This document shows, one piece after another, positions 44,680 through 54,070 of a stretch of 64,000 bases of DNA (position 1 is its first letter; every line of letters begins with the position of its first letter). The DNA comes from Planctomycetota bacterium (lineage in GTDB: Bacteria > Planctomycetota > UBA8742 > UBA2392). The stretch spans positions 51,767 to 115,766 of the forward strand of contig JAMQHL010000013.1 in the NCBI GenBank assembly GCA_025993795.1, given 5' to 3'. Below the pieces are notes generated by a model, which saw only the letters and a program-made list of their open reading frames with translations, ran no database searches and was not told where the DNA came from. The position numbers and the translations under genes are program-made.

Positions 44680-45393
44680 TTACTTTACGTTGAAATCAAC
44701 TACCAACGGAAGATGATCAGAGGCGCGCCGCGCCATGTCACTTTTCACGACATGGGCGCGCTCGATCACAATGCGACGACACGCAAACGCCTTGTCCAGG
44801 GCCCCCACCGGCATGTATGCGGGAAAGCTTCTGAACTTCGAGGGCGGTGCCGTCACCTGCGTAAGACCCTGTTCTGCCAGGACCCCGCGGTGCAGCGTGT
44901 TACGCCAGTCGTTGAAGTCCCCGACCACCAGCGTCGGCGTATCCTGCAAAGCGCAATAGCTCTCATGCGTGAGCAAATGGCGCACCTGCCACTGCCGTTC
45001 GCTTTCACCCAGCCCCAAGTGGAAGTTCACAAGCCTCAAGTCAACGCCCGGGGCCTGGATCATTGCCACCTGCGCGCGCCGGTTCTTGTGGCCTCGATAG
45101 CGCAACGAGATGTTGTGACGCTTGGCGATCGGGTAGCGCGAAAGCACAAGGTTGCCATAGCCACCCTCGCCGACGCGATGATTGAACTGGTAGATCGCGA
45201 AGTCATAGCCGAATGCCTGCTGCAACAACGCCGGCTGGTCGTCAAATCGCGAGCGACCCACGTTGCGGTCAACTTCCTGCAGGCTGACGATGTCGGCGTG
45301 CTGCTCGCGAATGACTTCGATAATGCGTTCAAGGCGGTAAAGGCGATCCCGCCCGCCAATGCCCTTGTGGATGTTGTAGGTCAGCAACCGCAT
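44680..45393 (-). CDS. Endonuclease/exonuclease/phosphatase (EEP) family protein
   Basis: A 237-residue member of the DNase I-like metal hydrolase fold. Start taken at ATG 45393 (MRLLTYNIHKG); an in-frame ATG at 45429 adds an unrelated leader. Catalytic motifs: TYNIHKG (Asn), VSLQEVD (metal Glu), VNFHLGLG, VVGDFNDW (Asp-Asn), and SDHLPLVVD (Asp-His). No signal peptide or DNA-binding extra domain. Substrates in this family range from nucleic acids to phosphoinositides, so none is assigned. The gene precedes the kinase on the same strand with a 59-bp gap. Confidence 0.88.
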   Translation of the reverse strand: MRLLTYNIHKGIGGRDRLYRLERIIEVIREQHADIVSLQEVDRNVGRSRFDDQPALLQQAFGYDFAIYQFNHRVGEGGYGNLVLSRYPIAKRHNISLRYRGHKNRRAQVAMIQAPGVDLRLVNFHLGLGESERQWQVRHLLTHESYCALQDTPTLVVGDFNDWRNTLHRGVLAEQGLTQVTAPPSKFRSFPAYMPVGALDKAFACRRIVIERAHVVKSDMARRASDHLPLVVDFNVK

Positions 45394-45534
45394 GGCTACA
45401 AAGCATGCGCTTGCTTCACGCAAGTGCAAGCGGGCTGCCCCCGGAATCCTTGAACCCGAAACTGTAAGGTAGTCGCGGCGTATCCCCAGGCCTTTGCGTT
45501 ATCGGCTCGCGAGCTATTCTCTGGCGGGGACAAG

Positions 45535-48195
45535 ATGACCGGCAAACGCATTTACGCATTCGGGGGCGGCAGCGCGGACGGCAACGCTTCGATGAAAGCG
45601 CTGCTGGGCGGCAAGGGCGCGAATCTGGCGGAAATGGCGGCGCTTGGCCTGCCCGTGCCCCCCGGCTTCACCATCACGACTGAATGCTGCAAAGCTTACA
45701 GTGACGCGCTCGGCCGCATGCCCACGGGCCTGATGTCTGAAGTGCGCAACGCCGTCGCCAACGTCGAGAAGCTGCTGGGTCGCCAGTTCGGCGTGGGCGC
45801 CAAACCCCTGCTTTTCAGCGTGCGCAGCGGCGGCGCCGCCAGCATGCCTGGCATGATGGATACGGTGCTGAACCTTGGGCTGAACCCCGACACAGTGGAG
45901 GCCCTGGCCCGCGAGACCGGCAATGCACGCTATGCATGGGACAGCTACCGGCGCTTCGTGACCATGTTCGGCGACGTGGTTGCGGGCGTGTCGCGAAAGA
46001 AGTTCGACGCTGAACTCGAAGCGGCCAAGAAACGAACGAAGGTGCTACGCGACGCCGATATGCCAGCCGAAGAACTTCAGCGCATCGTGGGTCTGCTTCT
46101 CGGGGTCTACGAGCGCGAGGTTGGCAAGCCGTTCCCGACTGACCCCTGGGAGCAGCTTGAGCGCTCGATTGAGGCCGTGTTCCGAAGCTGGAACAACATG
46201 CGCGCCGTCGAGTACCGTCGCATCAACCGAATCCATGGATTGGTCGGCACGGCAGTCAACGTGCAGGCCATGGTGTTCGGCAACCTGAACGAAAACAGCG
46301 CCACGGGCGTCGGGTTTACGCGCGACCCAAGCACCGGCGAAAACACGTTCTTCTGCGACGTGTTGTTCAACGCCCAGGGCGAAGACGTGGTCGCCGGCCT
46401 GCGCACACCCGAGAACATTGACGAGCTGGCAAAGCGCCAGCCGGCTGTTCACGCGCAACTGGTGCAGGTACGGCAGACGCTTGAGCAGCACTACCGCGAC
46501 ATGCAGGACATGGAGTTCACCATCCAGGACGGCGAACTGTTCGTGCTGCAGACGCGCAACGGCAAGCGCACCGCACGGGCCGCGCTGCGCATTGCGCTCA
46601 GCCTTGTGGACGAAGGGCTGCTCACGCGGCAAGAAGCGCTGCTCAAGATTGAGGCTTCGAGCCTGAACCAGCTTCTGCACCCGACGTTCGATCCCAAGGC
46701 CAAGAAAGCCGTGATCGCCACCGGCATCCCCGCCAGCCCCGGCGCCGCAAAGGGGCGCGTCGTATTCCACTCCGACACCGCAGAACAGTATGCCGCACGC
46801 AACGAACGCGTCATTCTTGTTCGCGAGGAAACCAGCCCCGAAGACATCAAGGGCATGGCTGCCGCACAGGGCATCCTGACCGCGCGCGGCGGCCGCACAA
46901 GCCATGCAGCCGTCGTGGCGCGCCAGATGGGCAAGTGCTGTGTCGCCGGGTGCTCAAGCCTTGAGATCGACGAACACGCCCGGACCTTTCGCGTCGGCGC
47001 GCACACCGTTGGCGAAGGCGACGTGCTGAGCCTGAACGGCGATACCGGCGAAGTCATGCTGGGTGACGTACCGACTGTGCCCCCGGAGCTTTCTGGCGAC
47101 TTCAATACAGTGATGCAGTGGTCCGACGAGTTGCGAACCCTGGGTGTACGGGCAAATGCCGACACCCCGGCCGACGCCGCCAAGGCACGCGAATTCGGCG
47201 CGCGAGGCATTGGCCTGTGCCGGACCGAACACATGTTTTTCGACAGCGCGCGCATCAACCGCATGCGCGAGATGATTCTGGCCCGCAGCCACGAACAGAA
47301 GCAGGCCGCGCTTGCGCACCTGCTGCCGATGCAGCGTGAAGACTTCATCGGCTTGTTTGAGGCCATGGACGGCATGCCTGTGACGATCCGGCTGCTGGAC
47401 CCGCCTCTGCACGAGTTCTTGCCCCATGACCCGGCAATCCAGCAGGTGATCGCTGACGAGCTCGAGGTGCCGGTGAAGGTCGTGCGCGACCGCGTGGCGG
47501 CACTTCACGAGGTCAACCCGATGCTGGGGCTGCGCGGGTGCCGATTGGGCATTGTTGAGCCGATGATCTACGACATGCAGGTGCAGGCAATTATTGAAGC
47601 CGTACGCGATACCCAGCAGCGCGGGCACAAAGTCGATGCGGAAATCATGATCCCGCTGGTGGGCACGGTCGATGAACTGCGCCGCCTGCGCCGCCGCATC
47701 GAAGACCAGCTGACGCGTTTTAACCTTGCGCGCGGCATAAACGTGCAAGTGAAGATCGGCACCATGATTGAGGTACCGCGCGCGGCCCTGACCGCCGACA
47801 AGGTCGCCGAAGAAGCAGACTTTTTCAGCTTCGGCACGAATGACCTTACGCAGATGACGCTGGGCGTCTCGCGCGATGACGCCGAGAAGGGCTTCCTGAT
47901 TGAGTACGTGGTGCAGGGCGTCTACCCCACCGACCCGTTCGCGACCATTGACGAGCACGGAGTCGGCAAGCTGGTTGAAATGGGCGTGAAGCTCGGTCGT
48001 GCCACTCGCCCGGGCCTGAAAGTCGGCATCTGCGGCGAGCACGGCGGCGACCCCGAAAGCATCGACTTTTGCCACCGCGTCGGCATGGATTACGTAAGCT
48101 GCAGCCCCTACCGCGTGCCGATTGCCCGCCTGGCCGCCGCGCAAGCCGCCATCAGGCACGGAAAACCGGCGCACCCGGCGGGTAAGGCACAGTAG
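45535..48195 (+). CDS. ppdK: Pyruvate, phosphate dikinase
   Basis: Interconverts pyruvate, ATP and phosphate with PEP, AMP and PPi, in gluconeogenesis or PPi-linked glycolysis. 886 residues, the typical size. N-terminal ATP-grasp domain: GGKGANLAEMAALGLPVPPGF, SVRSGGAASMPGMMDTVLNLG. Swivelling phosphohistidine domain: GGRTSHAAVVARQMGK with His457. C-terminal PEP/pyruvate barrel: GIGLCRTEHMFF, MIPLVGTVDEL, FFSFGTNDLTQM and CGEHGGDPESIDF, with the active-site Cys at YVSCSPYRVP. No regulatory kinase (PPDK regulatory protein) is adjacent. Confidence 0.97.
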   Translation: MTGKRIYAFGGGSADGNASMKALLGGKGANLAEMAALGLPVPPGFTITTECCKAYSDALGRMPTGLMSEVRNAVANVEKLLGRQFGVGAKPLLFSVRSGGAASMPGMMDTVLNLGLNPDTVEALARETGNARYAWDSYRRFVTMFGDVVAGVSRKKFDAELEAAKKRTKVLRDADMPAEELQRIVGLLLGVYEREVGKPFPTDPWEQLERSIEAVFRSWNNMRAVEYRRINRIHGLVGTAVNVQAMVFGNLNENSATGVGFTRDPSTGENTFFCDVLFNAQGEDVVAGLRTPENIDELAKRQPAVHAQLVQVRQTLEQHYRDMQDMEFTIQDGELFVLQTRNGKRTARAALRIALSLVDEGLLTRQEALLKIEASSLNQLLHPTFDPKAKKAVIATGIPASPGAAKGRVVFHSDTAEQYAARNERVILVREETSPEDIKGMAAAQGILTARGGRTSHAAVVARQMGKCCVAGCSSLEIDEHARTFRVGAHTVGEGDVLSLNGDTGEVMLGDVPTVPPELSGDFNTVMQWSDELRTLGVRANADTPADAAKAREFGARGIGLCRTEHMFFDSARINRMREMILARSHEQKQAALAHLLPMQREDFIGLFEAMDGMPVTIRLLDPPLHEFLPHDPAIQQVIADELEVPVKVVRDRVAALHEVNPMLGLRGCRLGIVEPMIYDMQVQAIIEAVRDTQQRGHKVDAEIMIPLVGTVDELRRLRRRIEDQLTRFNLARGINVQVKIGTMIEVPRAALTADKVAEEADFFSFGTNDLTQMTLGVSRDDAEKGFLIEYVVQGVYPTDPFATIDEHGVGKLVEMGVKLGRATRPGLKVGICGEHGGDPESIDFCHRVGMDYVSCSPYRVPIARLAAAQAAIRHGKPAHPAGKAQ

Positions 48196-48236
48196 TCAAT
48201 CACGATTACCGACGCGCACAGCTTCCTGATATCCAG

Positions 48237-49319
48237 ATGCGTTCAGACCTGTTCAAGTTCGTCATACCACCCGAGCGCATCGCGCAAGTCCCGGCTTTGC
48301 ACCGCGATGAATCCAGGCTCATGGTCGTGCGCCGCAGCGCCGGCGTGATTGAGCACCACGTCTTCCGCGACCTCCCCGGCCTGCTCGCGCCCGGTGATCT
48401 GCTGCTGCTGAACAACACCCGCGTCAAGCCGTGTCGGTTGCACATGAAACGCGCAGCCAGCGGCGGCCACGTGGAACTGTTCGTGATTCGGCGGGCAGGA
48501 GAACAAGAGCCCGGAGCGCAAACGACGGATAAGCCGGCGACATATGAGGCACTCACCGGTTCAGGCGGAAGACTGGAAGTGGGCGAGATACTGGAACACG
48601 AAGAAGCAACGGCAACGCTGCTGAAGCGCGATGCCTTTGGACCGGGACACTGGCTGGTGCGTCTTGACACGTCAGGTGACGCGGATGAGTTCCTGCTGCA
48701 GCATGCCCGGATGCCGCTGCCGCCCTACATCCGGCGCGACAAGGTCAATGACAGGCACGCGCAGCTTGACCGTGAGCGCTACCAGACCGTGGTCGCCGAG
48801 CACGAAGGCGCGGTCGCAGCCCCGACGGCGGGCCTGCACTTCACGCCCGCCGTGCTTGACGCCTGTGCCGATGCCGGCATTTCGCGCACGGCGCTCACGC
48901 TGCACACCGGCCCTGGAACGTTTCGACCACTGAAGGCCGCAACGCTGGAAGAACACGACATGCACGCGGAGAGCTTTGTCGTGCCCGAAGCCGCATGCGC
49001 CGCTGTTCACAAAACAAGGCTGCGCGGCGGGCGCGTCGTCGTTGTCGGCACTACGTCCTGTCGCACAGTCGAAACGGTCGCTGACGAGAGGGGCTTGCTG
49101 CGTGCGCGTGCGGGCGAGACGCGGCTGTTCATCTATCCGCCGTGGCGGTTCCGGGCCACAGATGCCCTGCTGACAAACTTTCACCTGCCGAACAGCACGC
49201 TGATTTTCCTGGTGGCGGCGTGGCTGGGCGAGCAGTTGACACGTCAAGCCTACGAGGCCGCGTTGGCAGGCGACTACCGCTTTTTCAGTTACGGCGACGC
49301 CATGCTGTGCCTGCCCTGA
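48237..49319 (+). CDS. queA: S-adenosylmethionine:tRNA ribosyltransferase-isomerase QueA
   Basis: Transfers and isomerises the ribose of SAM onto 7-aminomethyl-7-deazaguanine in tRNA, giving epoxyqueuosine. 360 residues, the normal length. Family patterns: LFKFVIPPERIAQVPALHRDESRLMVV, GDLLLLNNTRV, VAAPTAGLHFTPAVLDA, TLHTGPGTFRPL, VVGTTSCRTVE and TDALLTNFHLPNSTLIFLVAA. Other queuosine genes are not in the window. It follows ppdK by 41 bp and may be cotranscribed. Confidence 0.95.
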   Translation: MRSDLFKFVIPPERIAQVPALHRDESRLMVVRRSAGVIEHHVFRDLPGLLAPGDLLLLNNTRVKPCRLHMKRAASGGHVELFVIRRAGEQEPGAQTTDKPATYEALTGSGGRLEVGEILEHEEATATLLKRDAFGPGHWLVRLDTSGDADEFLLQHARMPLPPYIRRDKVNDRHAQLDRERYQTVVAEHEGAVAAPTAGLHFTPAVLDACADAGISRTALTLHTGPGTFRPLKAATLEEHDMHAESFVVPEAACAAVHKTRLRGGRVVVVGTTSCRTVETVADERGLLRARAGETRLFIYPPWRFRATDALLTNFHLPNSTLIFLVAAWLGEQLTRQAYEAALAGDYRFFSYGDAMLCLP

Positions 49320-49568
49320 TTACTCGTGCGCTTCTTCGTCCAGGTAGCTGCCGACGCGTTCGGGCGGCCTGATGCCCCCTTGCTCTTTCTGCATCTTTTC
49401 AATGTTGGCGTTGAGCTTCTTCAGCTCAACGTGGCACTGGTGGGCCCAGCGCTGCGCTGCATAGGCACTGATGCAAGCCAGAATTGCAAAGCCGCCGAGA
49501 ATCACGGCGACGATCAGCTCGCTGCGAATGCCAAACAACCGATGGGATTCCTGCAACAGGAAGTGCAT
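49320..49568 (-). CDS. Small membrane protein with coiled-coil tail
   Basis: 82 residues from ATG 49568, which has a GAGGT ribosome site 5 bp upstream; the frame upstream of it shadows the neighbouring transferase gene. One membrane helix at about residues 16-37 (RSELIVAVILGGFAILACISAY), then a charged helical tail (VELKKLNANIEKMQKEQGG) with coiled-coil character. No family recognised. Its stop is adjacent to the convergent queA stop. Confidence 0.6.
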   Translation of the reverse strand: MHFLLQESHRLFGIRSELIVAVILGGFAILACISAYAAQRWAHQCHVELKKLNANIEKMQKEQGGIRPPERVGSYLDEEAHE

Positions 49569-49651
49569 GCACACCTCGACACGACCGCAACTGCCAATCT
49601 CATGATTGGCTTTGTGTGAGACGCCGAACAGGGCCCCGGCGTTCCCGGTTG

Positions 49652-50845
49652 CTAGACAAGCCCGAGCTCTTTGCCGCACTTCTTGAAGATGTCGAGCGCT
49701 TCCTGCAGGTCGTCGCGGCTGTGGCTGGCGCTGACGATCGTACGCACGCGCGACAGCTTTTCGGCCACCATCGGAAAGTAGATGCCCTGGGCGTACACGC
49801 CGCCTTCCAGCAGAATCTCGCTGAACTTGGCGGCTTTCGCGCCATCGCCGACGATCACAGGCGTCACCGGGCTCACGCTGTTGCCGGTGTTGAAGCCGAG
49901 ATCCTTGAGGCCCTGCTTGAAGAACTTCGTGTTCTCCCACAGCTTTGCATGATGCTGCGGCTCGTTCTCCAGCACGTCAAAGCAGGCGCTGACGGCAGCA
50001 ACGACAGCAGGCGGCGCTGAGGCACTAAAGAGGAACGGCCGGGCCTTGGCTATCAAGTACTCTTTCACGATCTTGGGGCCGGCAAAGTAACCGCCGACGA
50101 CGGGAATGGCTTTACTGAGCGTGCCGACAGTCAGCGACCACCGGTCATGCACGTTCTGGTCGTGGACGGTGCCGCGGCCTTTCTCGCCCAGCACGCCGGT
50201 GGCGTGGGCGTCGTCAACCATGGTGATGGCGTCGTACTTCTCGCAGGCGTCGGCGCAGGCCTTCAGGTCAGCCACGTCGCCGTCCATGCTGAACACGCCG
50301 TCGGTGACGACCAGGATCTTGCCCTTGATGCCCTTGGCGCCACGCGCTTCTTTCAGCAGTTCTTCCAGGTGCCCGTAATCCTTGTGCTTGTATACGGCGC
50401 GTGTGGCCTTGCTGAGCCTTGCACCGTCGATGATGCTGGCGTGGTTCAGCTCATCGCTGACGATGTGGTCGCCCTCAACGGCGAGTGTGCTGACGACGCC
50501 GACGTTAGCTGTGAAGCCGCTCTGGAACAGCAGTGCGCTTTCGGTCTTCTTGAACTTGGCGATCTTGTCTTCGCACTCGACGTGGATGTCCATCGTGCCG
50601 CTGATCGGACGCACGGCGCCGCTGCCCACGCCGTATTTGTCGAGCGCCTTGTGGGCGGCTTCAACCACCTTGGGATGCGTAGAGATGCCCAGGTAGCTGT
50701 TGTTGGAAAGCTGGATCACCTGCCTGCCGTCGATCGTCACGCGCGCGCCAACGGCGGACTGGTGGACCTTCGGCATATGGAACAGGTGGCGCTGTTTGAG
50801 GGCGTCAATTTCGGCGGTGCACCATTCGATCAGGTTGTTGCGCAC
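49652..50845 (-). CDS. Kbl/BioF-type alpha-oxoamine synthase
   Basis: PLP-dependent enzyme of the alpha-oxoamine synthase family, 397 residues. Schiff-base Lys245 is in TVGTLSKAIPVVGG; cofactor residues are in DDAHATGVLG and SDELNHASIIDGARLS; the N-terminal glycine-rich start reads NSYLGISTHPKV and GVGSGAVRPISGT. The sequence is closest in pattern to 2-amino-3-ketobutyrate CoA ligase (glycine C-acetyltransferase, Kbl), but 8-amino-7-oxononanoate synthase (BioF) and serine palmitoyltransferase share these motifs. No threonine dehydrogenase or biotin genes are adjacent to decide. Confidence 0.85.
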   Translation of the reverse strand: MRNNLIEWCTAEIDALKQRHLFHMPKVHQSAVGARVTIDGRQVIQLSNNSYLGISTHPKVVEAAHKALDKYGVGSGAVRPISGTMDIHVECEDKIAKFKKTESALLFQSGFTANVGVVSTLAVEGDHIVSDELNHASIIDGARLSKATRAVYKHKDYGHLEELLKEARGAKGIKGKILVVTDGVFSMDGDVADLKACADACEKYDAITMVDDAHATGVLGEKGRGTVHDQNVHDRWSLTVGTLSKAIPVVGGYFAGPKIVKEYLIAKARPFLFSASAPPAVVAAVSACFDVLENEPQHHAKLWENTKFFKQGLKDLGFNTGNSVSPVTPVIVGDGAKAAKFSEILLEGGVYAQGIYFPMVAEKLSRVRTIVSASHSRDDLQEALDIFKKCGKELGLV

Positions 50846-50941
50846 GGAAGTCTCCGGTTAGGATCTCGGCGTTTTAGGGTTTGCCGGCCAACCGGGCCAG
50901 TGCCCATTGCCGCCGATTGCTGCAGCGCTTGCGTGCGGGGG

Positions 50942-52534
50942 TCAGATCGCAGCCGACGCAGCATCAATCCGCCTAAGCGCCTCGTTTTTTCCCAGCACCC
51001 TTATGCTTTCCATCAGTGGCGGGCTTACCTTGCTGCCGGTGACGGCGATGCGCACCGGACCCAGGAACGGCCCCAGTTTCAGGCCCATTGCTTCGGCCTT
51101 TTCGCGGGCTTGCTCGTCCATGCTTTGCAGCCACTCGGGATGTTCAAAGTCGCTTGTCGCCAGCATTTCGCGGGCCGCGGCCAGCGCGTTGCGGGCGTCT
51201 TCGAGCGTACCCTTTTTCTGGATGAAGTCCTCGGGCGTGTACTTGAAGTCGCGGGTGAAGAACATTGGCAGGTAGTCCGCGGCTTCGCCCAGCGTGTGCA
51301 TGCGCTCCTGAATCAGCGAGATGATCGGCGCAAGCAGTTGCGGGTTTACCTCGTAGCTGGTCATCAGCTCGGGTGCCAGGCCGCCAAGCACGCGGCTTCG
51401 CACACGGCGCTTGACCTCGAAGTCGCGCAGGAATGTCTCGGTTGGCAACTGGTCTTCGGGCAGGTCGGCAAACTCGCGCTGCCTGTGCATCATGCGCTTT
51501 GCGTACTCGACCAGGCGCTTCTCAAGCTCGGCGGCGGGCAATCGCCGAATGTACTCGCCGTTCAGCCAGTGCAGCTTCTGCAGGTCAAAGATCGGCCCGC
51601 CGATGTTGACCTTGGCGAGGTCAAAGTGCTTGAGGAACTCTTCGTAGCTGAATATCTCCTGGTCGTTCGGCAGGCTGAACCCCATCAAACCGAGAAAATT
51701 GCGCAGCGCCTCAGGCAGAAAGCCCGCGTCGCGATACCACAGCAGGCTGGTGGGATTCTTGCGCTTGCTGATCTTGCTCTTGTCCTTGTTGCGCAGCAGC
51801 GGCATGTGCGCAAACACCGGCGCGTCCCAGCCGAACGCCCGGTAAAGCTCAAAGTGCAGCGGAGTGCTGGGGATCCACTCCTCGGCGCGAATCACGTGGG
51901 TGATGCCCATGGCGTGGTCGTCCACGGCCATCGCCAGATGGTATGTGGGAAAGCCGTCTGACTTCAACAGCACCGTATCCTGCTGCTCGGCTGCAATAAA
52001 GGTCAGTCTGCCACGGAACAGGTCGCGCACGTCAATCTCGCCTTCGCGGGGCATCTTGAAGCGCACGACGCACGGCTTGGCCTCGGCATCGTTCTTCGCA
52101 ACTTCTTCAGCGCTGAGCCCGCGGCACAAGCCATCATAGCCCAGCAGCTTTGCCTTCTCGGCCTGCTGGATCTTGCGCAGGGTTTCAAGCCGGTCGCTGG
52201 TGCAATAGCACTTGTAGGCCTTGCCCTCAGAGATCAGGCGATTGGCGGCTTCCTTATAAAGCGGCAGGCGCTCGCTCTGGCGGTAGGGGCCGCAGGAGCC
52301 GCCCTTGTGCGGGCCTTCGTCGGGCGTGAGGGACAGCCATGCCAGCGCATCGAAAATCTGGGCTTCGCTGTCGGCGACGTAGCGCGAACGGTCGGTGTCT
52401 TCAATGCGCAGGATGAACTGTCCGCCGGTAGTGTCGGCCAGCGCCTTGTTGAACAGCGCCATGTAGGCGGTACCCACATGGGGGTCGCCGGTAGGACTTG
52501 GTGCTACGCGTACTCGTGCGGGTGCGGTCGTCAT
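50942..52534 (-). CDS. gltX: Glutamyl-tRNA synthetase
   Basis: Class I synthetase charging tRNA-Glu, 530 residues from ATG 52534; the upstream frame runs into the terminator region. The HIGH-type motif is PSPTGDPHVGTAYMALFN; IEDTDRSRY and CGPYRQSERL are the ATP/Glu pocket; the KMSKS-type loop is SKISKRKNP. A Cys-rich CYCTSD segment with Cys in GLCRG suggests a zinc site. The C-terminal anticodon-binding domain is intact. Whether it also charges tRNA-Gln cannot be told without the gat genes. Confidence 0.95.
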   Translation of the reverse strand: MTTAPARVRVAPSPTGDPHVGTAYMALFNKALADTTGGQFILRIEDTDRSRYVADSEAQIFDALAWLSLTPDEGPHKGGSCGPYRQSERLPLYKEAANRLISEGKAYKCYCTSDRLETLRKIQQAEKAKLLGYDGLCRGLSAEEVAKNDAEAKPCVVRFKMPREGEIDVRDLFRGRLTFIAAEQQDTVLLKSDGFPTYHLAMAVDDHAMGITHVIRAEEWIPSTPLHFELYRAFGWDAPVFAHMPLLRNKDKSKISKRKNPTSLLWYRDAGFLPEALRNFLGLMGFSLPNDQEIFSYEEFLKHFDLAKVNIGGPIFDLQKLHWLNGEYIRRLPAAELEKRLVEYAKRMMHRQREFADLPEDQLPTETFLRDFEVKRRVRSRVLGGLAPELMTSYEVNPQLLAPIISLIQERMHTLGEAADYLPMFFTRDFKYTPEDFIQKKGTLEDARNALAAAREMLATSDFEHPEWLQSMDEQAREKAEAMGLKLGPFLGPVRIAVTGSKVSPPLMESIRVLGKNEALRRIDAASAAI

Positions 52535-52582
52535 CGGCGCAAGGGTAACGAGGTTGGGTTGCTTGAAAAGGGCCAAACGAAA

Positions 52583-52606
52583 GGCCCGGCCATTGCTGGC
52601 CGGGCC
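52583..52606 (-). terminator. Terminator between the HU-REC-HATPase gene and gltX
   Basis: A 10-bp perfect stem (GGCCCGGCCA at 52583-52592 with TGGCCGGGCC at 52597-52606) and a 4-nt loop. Read on the minus strand it is followed by TTTCGTTT. It lies 16 bp after the HU-REC-HATPase stop and upstream of gltX, so the two genes are likely separate units. Confidence 0.85.
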
Positions 52607-52621
52607 GAAGTCCACAAGCGA

Positions 52622-54013
52622 CTAGCGGCGCTGGAAGGCTGACTGCGGCTGTGCCACGCCGGCCTTGGTGCGCTCTTCTTTGAACTTGGTGAGTGTGATG
52701 CGGTTACCTTCGTCGTTGTACTCAACCTTATCGACGCACTTGGTCATCAGCATGATGCCCAAGCCGCCGAGCTTGCCGGCCTTGCGGCGTTCGCGCACGC
52801 GGTCAACAGCGCCGTCTTCGGGGGCCACATACAGGCGCCAGTCGAAGCCCTTGCCCTGGTCGCTGACGACGACCGTCAGGCGTTTGGCATCAAGGTAGTA
52901 CTCAACATCCACGAACCGGTCGCGGCGGTGGCGGTTGCCGTGCTGGGCCGCGTTGCTGCATGACTCACGGAAGGCGGTACACATCTGCACCTGCTGGCCT
53001 TCGTTCAGGCCGCTGTCGGCAAACAGCCGCGCCGCGATCTCGTTGGCGCGGTCGATCCAGCGGTCTTCCGTTGGAAAGCGGAAGTAAACTTCCTGTTCAA
53101 AGACTGCCTGCTCTTCGGTGCTGCGCTCAAGCTCGCGCTCGCCAAGCTCAAGCATTTCCTTGACTTCAAAGGGCTGCGAGAGCTGCTCGTTGCCCATGAA
53201 GCGGAACGTCTTGAACCAGGCCTTTTCCTTGCCCGCAGGCAGCATTTCGAGAATCGGAACCAGGCTGGACTTCTTGTGGGTCTTGGCGTACTCGACGACA
53301 GCGTCAGCTTCAGGCATGACGCAATCGACGATGATGAGGCTGATCGGGTCTTCAATCAGGTACTGCTTGGCCTGCCCAAGGGCGGTCACGACCTCAACAA
53401 TCCAGCCCGCCTTGCTGAAGTGGTACTCAATCGTCTTGATGAACGGGTCTTCCGCGTCTTTGCTGGCCAGCAGAATCTTGTTCGCGCGCGCCGTATCAAG
53501 CTGCTCTTTCAGTCGGCCGGCGGCTTCAAACTCAATGGCGCCGCGCGCCACGCTGTCAAGCAATGCGGGTGCCGCAGCCAGTTCAACGCTGCGCTTGGTG
53601 ACGGCGATGGTCTTGACGCCGGCGTGGCCGTCCTCGGCAGGAACGATCGATGCCTTGCGCTCTTTGAGGCGAAGCTGGAAGAAGCCCTCAAGGTCCACCA
53701 CGTCATGGCGCATGACCTTGGCGATCAGCGCATCGGTCAACCCGGCGGCGACCTTCTGCACGTCGCCCGAGTTCAAGCCATGGGCGCCCTCAATGGCATC
53801 CTGCGTGTCAGGCCCCGGAACAACGACTGCCTTTCCCTTGGACTTGCCGCAGTAAAGCGTGCCAAGGTCGGCCAGCGTGACCCGGTTGCCCGCAGTCAAC
53901 TGGTCGCGCATAAACCCCAGCACTGCATCGACGATCTGTTTCGTCGTGCCGGCGTCGACTCCGCAGGAGCGGGCGACTTCAGGGATCACTTCAGCCGAGG
54001 TCCACGTCTTCAT
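52622..54013 (-). CDS. Fusion of HU-like DNA-binding, receiver and RsbW-like HATPase domains
   Basis: A 463-residue protein with an unusual architecture. Residues 1-75 have an HU/IHF-like pattern (TSAEVIPEVARSCGVDAGTTK, then VTLADLGTLY). Residues 85-145 look like a second, diverged HU-like unit (DALIAKVMRHDVVDLEGFFQ, LRLKERK). Residues 178-285 resemble a CheY-like receiver with Asp230 in LIIVDCVMP; the usual Lys-Pro is Gln-Pro. Residues 310-445 are a GHKL ATPase of the anti-sigma kinase type: N box Glu350-Asn354-His358, DQGKGFD (385-391) and GKLGGLGI (413-420). It could link nucleoid binding to partner switching. No STAS or sigma-B-type partner is adjacent. Confidence 0.75.
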   Translation of the reverse strand: MKTWTSAEVIPEVARSCGVDAGTTKQIVDAVLGFMRDQLTAGNRVTLADLGTLYCGKSKGKAVVVPGPDTQDAIEGAHGLNSGDVQKVAAGLTDALIAKVMRHDVVDLEGFFQLRLKERKASIVPAEDGHAGVKTIAVTKRSVELAAAPALLDSVARGAIEFEAAGRLKEQLDTARANKILLASKDAEDPFIKTIEYHFSKAGWIVEVVTALGQAKQYLIEDPISLIIVDCVMPEADAVVEYAKTHKKSSLVPILEMLPAGKEKAWFKTFRFMGNEQLSQPFEVKEMLELGERELERSTEEQAVFEQEVYFRFPTEDRWIDRANEIAARLFADSGLNEGQQVQMCTAFRESCSNAAQHGNRHRRDRFVDVEYYLDAKRLTVVVSDQGKGFDWRLYVAPEDGAVDRVRERRKAGKLGGLGIMLMTKCVDKVEYNDEGNRITLTKFKEERTKAGVAQPQSAFQRR

Positions 54014-54070
54014 TCCAATGCCTCGCGTTGTTGCATGGTACGTTCAGTCTAGCCAAGCCTGACCGGATTG

